This document shows positions 22,442-32,528 of a DNA stretch of 64,000 bases, one piece after another (positions within the stretch are counted from its first letter, which is position 1; every line of letters begins with the position of its first letter). Origin of the DNA: Acanthococcus lagerstroemiae. Lineage: Eukaryota > Arthropoda > Insecta > Hemiptera > Eriococcidae. The stretch is taken from assembly GCA_031841125.1 (NCBI GenBank), contig CM063109.1, positions 6,238,321-6,302,320 on the forward strand, read 5' to 3'. The position numbers and the translations under genes were made by a program. Below the pieces are notes generated by a model. That model saw only the letters and a program-made list of their open reading frames with translations, was not told the DNA's origin and ran no database searches.

Positions 22442-22735
22442 CAGTAGAACGTCCCGGACTAATTGGGACTAGAGGCTTTCCGGATAACTGAAACATGTGC
22501 TTATTTTATAGAGGAAAACACATTTATGAAGGAAAACAGTCCAAAAATTTAGCTCATTGGTTTCAGAATTTCCTGATTTGTCCAGAAAACCTTAACAGAC
22601 TGAATAGGCTAGATTAGAAAGAGAGAAAAAGAGTTTTGCCTGAAAATCCAGGCCTTCATTATCATTTTTTTTTTTTGCTATTCCGGTTAATTGACGTCCC
22701 GGATGATTGACTTCCGGATAATCGACGTTCTACTG
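22442..22735. mobile_element. pogo/Tigger-like non-autonomous element
   Basis: Both ends start CAGTAGAACGTC, perfectly inverted over 12 bases, and continue with subterminal repeats of the TCCGGATAA / CCCGGA type in both orientations (for example TTCCGGATAAC near 22479 and CTTCCGGATAATCG near 22711). Ends beginning CAGTAGAAC and rich in ATTATCCGG-like words are typical of pogo/Tigger elements, which insert at TA. TA is present on the left (22440-22441), but TG follows on the right. At 294 bp it has no transposase. A broken pogo-type transposase lies 2.6 kb downstream, though its own ends were not found. Confidence 0.75.
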
Positions 22736-24371
22736 TGAGTAGAATTCAACTACAAGTTTAGCATTAACTTTTCTCGTCGCTAAATCAATTTACCATCATC
22801 TTTAGTACATTATTTCACCTCGTGGTAAATGTAACAATTTGTTTCATCCTCTCATCAGGGAAATCACATCTTCATATGTATTTGCTCTAATACCTCCGTT
22901 TGTATGAATTACTTTAACCAAAATAAGAATGATACATTTTCCTGACACTCTTACAGATAATAATCTCTATTTACTTCGTCGAAATCATTGAAAAGTACTC
23001 AATCTATATATTATGTTCTGTAAGAAAATGTAAAAAGAAATTGGCAGCATTTTTCGAAGTACAAAACATTGGATTAGTCAAATACATCGACAGCCACACG
23101 GACCGTAGTTCACATTCACAATGCCAACGAATATCCCTATAATTAAGAGGCCGAAAGCTGTAGGCTGTGACTGGTAGTCTCTGTGACACAAAAGGCCCTG
23201 GTCTTCACTAATTTATTGTAGAAAACTTTTCAAACAACTGGAGTAATATGATTTGAAAAATGTATTCTGGGTCACAGTTTCGAAGATACAAATCTGCTTT
23301 TAAGGAAAAAATAAACTAGAGGTATAAGAGAGGAAAAAAGAAAAGAACATACTTCAGTATAGCACAAAAGCGTGTAACGGTGTTGTGTTCCCATATTTTT
23401 CATCCAGTTATGGAAGAATAGGAGGGTTTGAATTTGTGTGTAATTAATTCTGCGTCAGCTTCAACTGCAAAAGAATGAACTCCCGTTGACACGTTCGACA
23501 GATCGTGAAGAAGAATAACGACTCGGGCTGTGTATAACTGGCAGTTTTGTCTCCTCTCCTCGCCATGATGGTCGTACACATAGCTCGCTAAAAATGCATG
23601 AAATTTTCGAGTTTCTTTTTTCTTTTTTTCCCCCTTTTTTTCTCAAATTCTTCAGCATCGGTTGGTCGGGCAGGATATTCGACTGAGGTGGATTCGCGTA
23701 TCCACTTTATAAACGTTTCGGAATGCAACGAGAAACTGCAACAACGGTCTATTTGGACAGAAAAATCCAACGGTGCACAAATCAAACGAAAACCGCCTTC
23801 AATGTCATTAAACTAATGACTTTTAGAACTGGAATCGGAAAATATGTACTTCAACAGCTATATTCAATCTGAGTCATGTAGGCAAATTGATAAGAATTGT
23901 AGTAATGCTCTCATCTGCCATCGAAACATCATACATTTTTTTGCCGAGTTGGGAGGGCTAAGCCAATACACATTATGAACCAAGGAAACTTTCAGGCTGA
24001 GATCACCCTTTTAAGCTTGGGTAATCAAGCAGTGTGTTCTATTAACATGAACGTATATTTGTTTAGTCTTACATTCGAAGGAACCAAGGGATAGAGTGAA
24101 CCGATTTTTCTATGTAATTTCACGATTTTGTTTCTGCATGGCATACAAACGGTAGAAATGTATTGGCTGAACGAGTCGTTTAAAAGAAGCCTACCATTTA
24201 TCGGCATTTTCAAATTAGTTGTTTACACAGTAAAAAACGATGATTCACAGTATTGCCAGTGATTGAACAGTATCCTATGAAATGACCAGTAAAGAAATAA
24301 ATAAGCAGGGGAAAACAGGAAACCAGCAGTAAATTAATGTATTGCGCTAAAAAGAAGAAATATCACAGTAA
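22736..24371. other. no gene seen
   Basis: AT-rich, with a T-rich patch at 23614-23644. Small overlapping frames at 23461-23816 on both strands carry no motif. Confidence 0.5.
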
Positions 24372-24764
24372 TTACGTAAGTGAGCGTAAGTCAAGTAGAA
24401 GTACGAATACAAAAGCAGTATCCATTGTCCAATAAAATTTGGGCGTTGGAATATTAAAAAAAGTAAAATTCAATGTATAAAAAATTATTATACCGATCTG
24501 CTCAATTAAAATTATTTTCCGTCCCTGCACCAACAACGCTCGGGAAGATTTAGCGAAGCGGCCTCTCTTCCTCTTCGCGCCAAACGCTACCAGTTTTGCC
24601 TCCGAGGGGACCTTCACTAAATTAAGTCGGATCAGCAACCCAACTACATGCTTACAGGTGTAGTGCTTGAGGAAAACGGGACAGGAGCACGAGTTATTAC
24701 CCGAAGTCTGAATGCAAAACTCCCAGGTGCCAAAATTCAATTTTTGAAATTCAGCAAAACTCGT
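24372..24764 (-). pseudogene. SWIM zinc-finger C-terminus of a MULE-type transposase
   Basis: The minus frame contains CSCPVFLKHYTCKHVVGLLI, the SWIM pattern CxCP-x-CKH with all four metal ligands in place. It is preceded by KLNFGTWEF and followed by a basic tail with GAKRKRGRFAKSSRALLVQG. That tail is the usual end of the MULE-like, SWIM-bearing proteins scattered through arthropod genomes. The module is thought to bind DNA or protein in the transposase. Only the last 90 or so codons are present. The upstream frame stops at 24765 and no DDE catalytic part was found. The frame runs on past LLVQG to 24372, probably beyond the natural end. It lies 600 bp from the pogo remnant on the same strand. 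Confidence 0.7.
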
Positions 24765-25373
24765 TCATGGAGCATTTTGCTCTTGAATACAGCAGGTAAA
24801 AAAAAAATAAGCAGACGAGTCGCTCACACGCTTATTCTTATCTCGTTTCAGTTCTGCAAGTTCAGATCGTAACAATACTCTGTGTGAAAATTAGTATTTA
24901 CTGCTCAGCAAACTAAAGATAGAAAAGTATTTCTTTAACTGTTCATATGATCAAAAATTACCCTCCTGCAGTTTACTGTGCATTATCCATTTTCATTACT
25001 GCTGAAGACTAACTATCTGGATTACTTTTTTTTTTACTGTTCGTTTTATTAGTCTCCTTTAAAAAAGGCATTCTCGTAATAATTTAGTCTTTCTAGCTCT
25101 TCTCTCATCCCTGATTCGGAGTAAAATTGGGTACTTTATCATCAGGTGAGTATTATAAGTGAATTATTCTCCTACATAATATAAATTACCCTTCACAAAT
25201 CTGTCCATAGACTTTTGTTGTGAAAACATCTAAATATATATTCGGAGAAGAGGCCTGAGATCAATGTACACTGGGGAGGTGGAGACCACTTGAGACACTT
25301 CTGTTCTTCATTCAGTTTTCACCTCATAAGAAAAAGTGGTGTATTTCGGGGGAAAATACCACTTCTGGAATTT
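24765..25373. other. no gene seen
   Basis: Words such as TTTACTG and ATTACTGCTG recur here and, on the other strand, at 24240-24360, on both sides of the SWIM fragment. This could reflect the long ends of the MULE element, but no clean terminal repeat could be aligned. Confidence 0.4.
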
Positions 25374-26030
25374 TTAGGACAGCGAGCGAGAAGGATGCTG
25401 GCTTGGGCTTAGGCTTGCTGGCTTTTCTTCATCAACTTTTTTAACAGGTTTTGTTTTTTTGATCTGCACAGCTTCTCTTGAGTTTTCAATTTCTTGTTTT
25501 TCTGGTGTGTCGGTTAAGATTATAGATTTTTCCTTCAATATACTGGTTGCACGGGTTTCTTTTTTCCTGGGCGCAGCTTTCGGATGTGGTCTGATAGCAT
25601 TGTGGTTGCACGAGATGACACTGATGAATTTAAACTGGTATCAGCAGTGGAAGTGGAAGGTAAATTTATTTCAGCTGGCAAGGTCGAAGGCAAATTGGCA
25701 TGGTTTGAAGTCTGTTGAATTTCCCCAGTAGAAGTTGATTTTGACGAGGAGGCTGACAGACCATTTGGCACATTCTTATCTGCATCTACCAAAGGGCGAT
25801 CTGTGACGTAAGAGGACAAATACTCATGTGCTAGAGAGATGTTAGGATCGAATGGATATACTCTGGAAGCACGAAAACCACTGGTAATATTTTCTGTTGT
25901 AAAAGCTTTGGGAAATACAAGGCCAGCAATTTCAGCTACATCGTAAAGGTTATACTGTTTCACCTGGGTTTCTCTTCATCCACTTAGTCATTTCAGCATT
26001 GTAATACGATTTATATGGTCCAATATCACA
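25374..26030 (-). pseudogene. pogo/Tigger-type transposase, C-terminal remnant with frameshifts
   Basis: On the minus strand, reading from 26030 down, the order is: a segment with KSYYNAEMTKWMKRNPGE; a frameshift near 25950; then LYDVAEIAGLVFPKAFT, NITSGFRASRVYPFDPNI and VTDRPL. A low-complexity Ser/Thr/Pro linker follows, then a second frameshift near 25600, then RPHPKAAPRKKETR and SIILTDTPEK, ending at a stop at 25374. This is the part that follows the DDE catalytic core in pogo/Tigger/Jerky-like proteins. The WM..NPG, 'tNI..GF..sgiyPf' and P.PKA..R...S.ILTDTPEK blocks are family hallmarks. The catalytic residues lie upstream and are missing, so it cannot be active. The terminal inverted repeats of its own element were not found. 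Confidence 0.8.
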
Positions 26031-26745
26031 CATTTTTTATTGGTCCTAGGTACAAAAATCACTATCGGTCCTGGGTACAGCACACGCACTTTTAATTTAT
26101 AGAAATTCTTATGCAACAAATTTGAATAGTTGATGACATTTTAATGAAAGGTTATGAAACTAGATAGAATAAAGACTTACACGCCAGATTTTCGTTCGAA
26201 TTAGATGGTTACAACTGCTCCTAATGGAAATATCAAAATGTGCTAAAAATTTACTTTACACGACAGAAATTAGTTTTTTTTTTTTTTGCTTCGAATAACA
26301 CTGATAAGATTTATCCACTGGCGTAGTAACATGCGCGCCTGGATGAAGCACACTTACTGAATTCTTTTCGTTTGCACTCCGCCGCTAGAGAGCGCTGAAA
26401 TCTCGTTTGATCCTAGGTACAACCTTGGACCATACAGGAATGATAGACGGCTAATGTTTACAAAATCCTGTGACTAACATCGATAGGTGGTAGCTGCGTG
26501 GAAAAAGGACCTCTGATCATGTATTTTCTATAAGACGATGGTCCTTCTTTCAAGTCGCGCTTCTAATATCTAATTTCGCTTATGATCAGCTGATGGTTAC
26601 ATTTTTATACACATTTACACACTACTACTTATGCACATATACTGTGCGATGTTGGTCACACTCAATAACACGGGCTCTTATGAAGCTCTAGCGGTCTATC
26701 TTTTGTGTATGGTCTAAGGGTACAACACGGTCCTAGGTACGTAAC
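26012..26745. repeat. scattered GGTCCTAGGTACA words, mixed orientation
   Basis: The palindromic word CCTAGG, inside GGTCCTAGGTAC or close variants, occurs at about 26043, 26072 (GGTCCTGGGTACA), 26410 (GATCCTAGGTACAACC) and 26730. Three of the four lie near a GTATGGTCCAAG-type word (26017, 26424 inverted, 26707). The set suggests nested or rearranged copies of one element end, immediately next to the broken transposase. No full element with duplication could be outlined. Confidence 0.45.
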
Positions 26746-28060
26746 TCTCCCCTATCTCATGCTTCAGAGAAAAGTCGAATGCGCTAGAAAGAATATAAGT
26801 ACTCTACTTAGGCCGCTTGCGATTGCATTATCGCATGTTTTTTCTAACCTAAAAGAACCCATGTTTCGAAAAGAAATTTATACAGTATCGGTTCTCTCTC
26901 TGTGCCCATCTGTCCATCTTGACGTGATTTCCCAATCCAACTTCTAATGGCTTCGGTGCTATCAATAGTAACTCCTCATACATGGGATCTATGAAAGTGG
27001 AAACGCTTCGCTACCCAAGCCAATTCTGTAGCTACTGGTGCTCGGAAGCATGATTTACTGTACGGCCATTCTGTCTTCGAAACGTTTCTAAACGCAGTTT
27101 CAGCTAATAAAGCTGTCACTGGTACGCTGTAGACATCCTGCACACGTATATAGTCGGCCATAAAATACGCGGCTATGATCTATGGATTCAACAAATCTGC
27201 AACCCAATTAATTCGTTTGAAAATACTTAAGTTGTACATATAGTATATTTTTCTTTCTTCGCTCAATGGGAAGTCCAGACACCCTGAATTCCAACCGGTA
27301 AATCTGCGAAGTGTACTGTAGGTACGATTTAAACAGGTTTTCACTCGCCTCGACGAAGACTGAGAGTACAGGAAACTCTAATCGCGCGACATGTACCCGC
27401 TGCTTTGATTTCGGATGATGAAAATTCCTACATCGCGAACGCGCAAAAACACTCCGTGAAAATCTACTATAAATAGTTTTTGTTTTAAGTATGAATGAAA
27501 TATAGAAAACGCGTTTGAAAAGGTGTCTTAAATCTGGATCCGATCCACTTATTTCAGATTTTGGAACTCATTTAAAGTGCCTCAACTTCCGGGCTCTCAG
27601 GCACGGGTTTCCGGCGTCTCTATTGTCTTCACGTCTTCTTTCTTAATTCATTCGCGGCTTTGATTTAACGCACTTACCCGGTGTATTATCTAATAATATT
27701 ATTTAAAAAAAAACAAGCTCAGCGTTTTTTTTTTTTTTTTAAATAATAATCAAATCTACTTATCTTTTGTATACATATAACTCTCGACTGGTGTAGATAG
27801 GTATATACCTTGTCCGTAGTGGGTATCTTTTTCTATTCAGGAAGGTGTACGTCTCATTCACGACGTAAAGTAGCATGTTGCTGTGTACTTTCCTCCGTAT
27901 CGTCTGTCTGGTCGCTGTAGACCAAAGCGTCGATTAAAGAATTACCGCTTTATTCTTTCTGTTCTAATTATTTCGTGTACAAGTTTACCGTAATTACGAT
28001 GTATTAACGACAGGGCGACGGCGGAAGAGCACGAAAAAATTCCGAGATTTTTCCTAGACG
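26746..28060. other. no gene seen
   Basis: AT-rich with a T tract at 27727-27740. No frame over 80 codons and no recognised repeat. Confidence 0.5.
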
Positions 28061-28220
28061 ATCCGAATGATTATATCGAGTTAATAACACGCTGTCAAAA
28101 ATTTTACGTTTTACTTATTTTATTTATTTACTTTTTCCCTTCAATCTTTTCTAGTTTCCTCGCCGACTGAGCAGCGCTATATTTTTCAAAGACAATAAAC
28201 TCGTGCTCGGTTTCTTTCTT
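28061..28220 (+). repeat. 160-bp direct duplication, copy 1
   Basis: The stretch aligns over its whole length with 32371-32528, about four in five bases by eye. Shared blocks include CGCTGTCAAAAA, TTTACGTTTTACTT, TTCTAGTTTCCTCGC, ATATTTTTCAAA and ACAATAAACTCGT. No terminal inverted repeats, A-tail or target duplication are visible, and there is no shared open frame. Confidence 0.75.
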
Positions 28221-29804
28221 CGTTAAAAAAAAGACTTTTCGGTGTACGTAGGAAAAAGAAATGAAGCGGGAGAAAATTGTGAGAGTAAATCGAAGTGTGT
28301 CAGGTAGGTCCCTCGCTCAACTGCTCCAGCATAAATAAAAGCATCAGCGCAGAAAAGGCTGGCTCCCCGGCGGGTTGAACAGTTCAATCTTCGCCTTTAG
28401 AATATGCATACAGCATGGCGCCACTAAAACCGTTAAGTCAAAGTGCTATTGTTTACTACTTGCAAAATGGTGCGGTGACACTGAACATTGGTAATCTGAA
28501 GTGGAAATGAAATCAAGCTTAAATACTTTCCCTGTCTTGAGCTGAAATAAATCTATTCTGCTGTAGGTAAGAACATCAAAAGGATCTTGAAGCCAATCTG
28601 CATGTGTATACTTAGCCGCTAACATACCTGTCTCCGATCCTGCAATACGACGGTGATCGACGCGACGCGGCTTTTTTTATAGGGTTAGGCCCATTTCAAC
28701 GCATCGGCCAGCAAGACTATTTATCATGGTATACTAATTTAGAATTATTCGCTGGATACTTCAATAGGCAACGCTTACATTTCACAGAATTCAGCATGCA
28801 GGTACACAAGGTACGTATCTTTACTTGGTCAGTTATGATCTACTCGCACATGAAGTCCTGGAGATTACTTAAAAAAAATATTCATCCGGAATACCGTAGC
28901 ATTTTCAGCACTGCTGAATAGTAGTATAACTATTGAAAAACAACTTGTCGAAATTACTAGATACTTAAAACTAAGTATCTACATACACATATGTTGGCTA
29001 GTAGTTTCTATCAATAACTACATACATTGAGCTATCTACGACTGTCAAATGGGGTAACTTGGGAAACACCAGCGGACATGCGTATATACGAGTCAGCTTA
29101 CTTGCTCAGATGCCCACTCAAGCTAATCCCTGAAGCGCTCGTCTTACTTATGAGTATTTTGAGCAATGAACGGTCAAAATTCAAGAATACAGTGCAAGCT
29201 TGTTCGTGTATTCCAGGTTATACGGCCGTCCCCAGATACTCCAATGGCCGGGATTCGTGAAAATATGGAAACTTCTGCGTAGTAGTTGCAAGCAGTAACT
29301 ATAAATTATATAACGTCAATATTATTTAATTTCTTGAAAAATGTTGACACTACTATTTTAGTATGTCTAAAACTTGGCACTGGGTAGGAATAATTTCGCG
29401 ACATTACTCTTTGTGATCTATTACTAGAAATTACTATCAAGTAATTTCTAATAGCAACTGCTGCTATCCTTTGACCTTCTTAATTACTGTTCTTCATCTA
29501 TTGTGTAATGAAAAAATTCTCTACAATAAGCCCGAGAAGCTCTGAAGCTCACCTGTGTAGAGCTAATCCGCTGACCATGTCGAATGGCGATCTCTGTCAG
29601 ACCATCGCATAAGTTTTATTATGTAACTGTCAACAAATTAACTAAGGAAGATGCGCCGGATGCGGCCAGGGTCCTATTGTGGCTTAACAATCATGAAGAA
29701 GAGGGAATACCAAAAATTGGTGGAATATTAAGGACACTGTAAAATTATTCTTATGAATACTTGGTACTCCTTTCTTTTACAGGATCTTTCTAGCGCTTTA
29801 ATTA
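28221..29804. other. no gene seen; ACTA/TAGT-rich from about 28,880
   Basis: From 28880 onward ACTA and TAGT words are frequent (for example GTAGTATAACTATT, CTAGTAGTTTCTATC, GTAGTAGTTGCAAGC). A 77-codon plus frame at 29027-29260 has no motif. Confidence 0.45.
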
Positions 29805-30043
29805 AAGGGTAAAGAATCAGAACTCACATGCCATTTTACTTCAAAGGCGTAAATAGGCAAAATATTGTACACGGGCGCAGGGATATCTTTGCTGCGCCTG
29901 TGAACGTGGCGTATGTTATACAATATACATATCGCACATTCATAGGCGCAGCAAAGATATTCCTGCACCGTGTACAGTATTTTGCCTGTTTGCGCCTTTG
30001 AAGTACATAAAATGGCAAATGTGAGTTTTGATTATTTACCCTT
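29805..30043. mobile_element. fold-back element, family B, copy 1
   Basis: Long inverted arms run from 29805 to about 29898 and from about 29943 to 30043, starting AAGGGTAAA and ending TTTACCCTT. The arms share the words AACTCACATG/CAAATGTGAGTT, TTCAAAGGCG and GGCAAAATATTGTAC, and the inner arm word GCAGCAAAGATAT. The loop holds TGTGAACGTGGCGTATG, also found in the second copy (45756-45962). A transcript would form a stem of roughly 95 base pairs with scattered mismatches. Confidence 0.8.
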
Positions 30044-30236
30044 CAGTTGTCAGAATGGCCACTGTTGGGGCTGTGGTCACACTTGGAAGTTGGCACATCT
30101 GCCCTACTTCTCAGTGTTTGTCCTCTAATACACTCCCGTACTTGACTAGGTGCTGCTCGAAGTATATACTGAACCATTAGCAATAGTTCAATCTACCGAC
30201 TCTGGTAGTATAGTTCACACATGACAGGAACCATCA
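30044..30236. other. no gene seen
   Basis: Unremarkable AT-rich spacer between two elements. Confidence 0.45.
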
Positions 30237-30502
30237 CAGAGGGCCACCAAAAAAGTAGGGTTCCCGTTTTCCTCGCGTTTATGTATTATCTTACAAATTA
30301 TGAAGTATTTCAGCCAACAGTATGGCACTTTCTTAGTGGCCCCTTGCGGTGGTTCCCATTGTGTCAGGGGTATCATTCTGTAAGGAACTGTAAACTGAAT
30401 TTTTTTAGCAAGATTAACGGTTCCCTTATCTCACATAATTTTTCATTATTTAGTGAGAAAAGTATGAAAATGAAAAATATCTACTTATTGGGTGGCCCTC
30501 TG
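30237..30502. mobile_element. MITE with CAGAGGGCCACC ends
   Basis: The left end CAGAGGGCCACCAAAAAAGT and the inverse of the right end, CAGAGGGCCACCCAATAAGT, match over 20 bases at 18 places. TA follows the right end and CA precedes the left, so a TA target (mariner-like) is possible with one mutated flank. The element is 266 bp. A 94-codon frame spans it but has no transposase features. Confidence 0.7.
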
Positions 30503-30931
30503 TAGCACTCCCCTTTGAGTCAAAGGCAATTTGCGATGAACTATTCTAGCATCTCTCATACTTTTCGAGTTATTTGGGGAAAAACAGACGAATGGGACAT
30601 GTTTGCTACCGTGGTGGAAATGCACACGGGTTGGAGGATGGGTTTTATGTGGATCATTCAGTGAGTCAATCTACACCATAGCCTGCAAACCAACCTTCAT
30701 TCGCAATTTTTTCCGGTTCCCATGCTGATTTGACTGGACTATAAGGCTGATTGATGATAAGCCACCTATTGTACGTGAACAAGGGCGGACGAGCTTTCAT
30801 TTTCTCACCTGGTGCAAGTACAAAACTTGTAAGCAAAGGACCCTGGACCTCCCTTCCCCCAATAAAATTGAAACACAAAAAAAAACCAATAAGTACTAAT
30901 AAGTTTGAAAAAATTGAATTTACAAAAAAAG
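30503..30931. other. no gene seen
   Basis: A 102-codon minus frame (30666-30974) has no motif. The word ACCTGGTGCAAGTAC at 30809 is echoed by the palindrome at 30932. Confidence 0.4.
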
Positions 30932-30973
30932 TGGATTTTTCTACCTGGTGCAATGCACCAAGTAGAAAATCCA
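30932..30973. repeat. 42-base palindrome
   Basis: TGGATTTTTCTACCTGGTGC is followed directly by its near-perfect inverse (one mismatch and one indel), with almost no loop. It could extrude as a cruciform or fold as a small hairpin RNA. Confidence 0.6.
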
Positions 30974-31193
30974 TCCTAGTACACGTGCTCCAATGCAGCT
31001 GAACTTTCGCCGATCCTGATGTGAATTGCTACAAATGAGTATAAACAAACAGTAGTTAGTTAACTACTAACAAGAAACAAATTAGTTGTAGTGTGTATAG
31101 TTCATTACTAACCGGCAGTGACGAACTGTTTGCGTAGATATTTGTATACACTGCTTATGTTCTGTAGTTGAATATCATAAAGTTATTATGCAC

Positions 31194-31331
31194 CAGTGGC
31201 GTAGCCAAGAGGGGCTACGGCCCCCTAGCGAGCGTAGTTTTTTTCCTAATTTTAGCATCTCTTCTAACAGCCCCTCCTCCTTTAGTCAAGAACAGCCCCG
31301 CACCTCGAACACTAGGCTGACTACACCACTG
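31194..31331. mobile_element. hAT-like short element, no duplication
   Basis: The left end CAGTGGCGTAGCC and the inverse of the right end, CAGTGGTGTAGTC, match at 11 of 13 places. AGGGGCTACGGCCCCC inside the left end is typical of this CAGTGGCGTAG group. The flanks TTATGCAC and CGTTTCAC do not match convincingly. Confidence 0.6.
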
Positions 31332-32370
31332 CGTTTCACTAAAATTCAGAAGTTCATCATGAGCTGTGAGACTTCCAATTCTTTATTAGTGGTGAGTAGT
31401 AGCGTGGTAGTAGTGACCTGCTGAAGAATTACTAATAATGTTCCGTGGCTGACTTCTGAGATTACTACTAAGAGCTAAGGGTTCACTACATCACTACACT
31501 GACATTCACTTGAACTACTTCTGGACAGTAGTTTACCAGACACTAGATCACTATGTAGTTAACCATACTGAAGCATGAAACAATTATTGAAAACTAGCAG
31601 CTCATTTCTGACCTTCAGTAATTTAATACCAAAAAGAGTATCCTGAATTCAGTGCCTAATTCACTATTAAAATTGAGTTTATTTTCGGCGATCTGAGTAG
31701 TACTTTATTGCGCGGTTAATATTTCTGAATTAACTAGGGCTACAAGATCAGTACCAGCGAGCCACCCGTGAAACACGGGTATATGGAAATGTCGACTAAA
31801 ATGTCAGTATTAAAATCCAGGACATTTTCAGCATACATTTTCAAGTGCAGTGCACATATAAATTCGAGTGTGTAGTATATATGTACATGTCCATAGACAA
31901 AATGATAAACAAGTATTCAGGGGAACAAGTCTCTACGTATATCAACATTACTATGTACATTGTTATATGCAGCGAATTAACACGCATTCAGTAGACGTTG
32001 ACAAATTTTCGTATATTCGACATTTCATTTGACATTATAGTCGACAATTATCGACACTATTTATCAACATTGTAGTATCAGTGTATACAAAAGTAGACCC
32101 AACTGTACAGTCGACATTTGCATTGACAGAGGTCTAATCGACTAATAGTTTACGCTGAATAATTCTTGTATAAATTAAGTTATTGTCATAATGCTTATAT
32201 ATGGTTGGGTTTAGTACTTACAATGTGTTCCAAAGTATTTGGATTCAAAAACGCAAAAAAGATGGGGGAAAATGAAGTCGATACAAATGTCAACATTTCT
32301 GTCAGTCAACAGTATTTCACGCGCATATGTGCACCGCTTGTGAATAAACTGAACTAAGTAAATCTTATAT
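31332..32370. repeat. degenerate word domains: ACTACT, then TCGACA/TGACA
   Basis: From 31332 to about 31580, ACTACT and AGTAGT dominate. From about 31785 to 32330 the words TCGACA, TCGACT, TTGACA and ATGTCGAC recur many times in both orientations (for example AATGTCGACTAAAATGTCAG, TATAGTCGACAATTATCGAC, ACAGTCGACATTTGC). No fixed period and no coding sequence. Confidence 0.5.
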
Positions 32371-32528
32371 TATCTGAACAATTATATTGAGTTAATGACC
32401 CGCTGTCAAAAAATTTACGTTTTACTTCTTTATTTATTTACTCTTTTTTCTTTTTTCTAGTTTCCTCGCTATAACTGAGTCGTTCGATATTTTTCAAAAA
32501 CAATAAACTCGTACTCGTTTTCTTTCTC
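32371..32528 (+). repeat. 160-bp direct duplication, copy 2
   Basis: The partner of 28061-28220, in the same orientation and 4.3 kb away. The outer limits coincide within a few bases, with no similarity beyond them: before ATCTGAACA on the left and after TTTCTTTC on the right. Confidence 0.75.
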
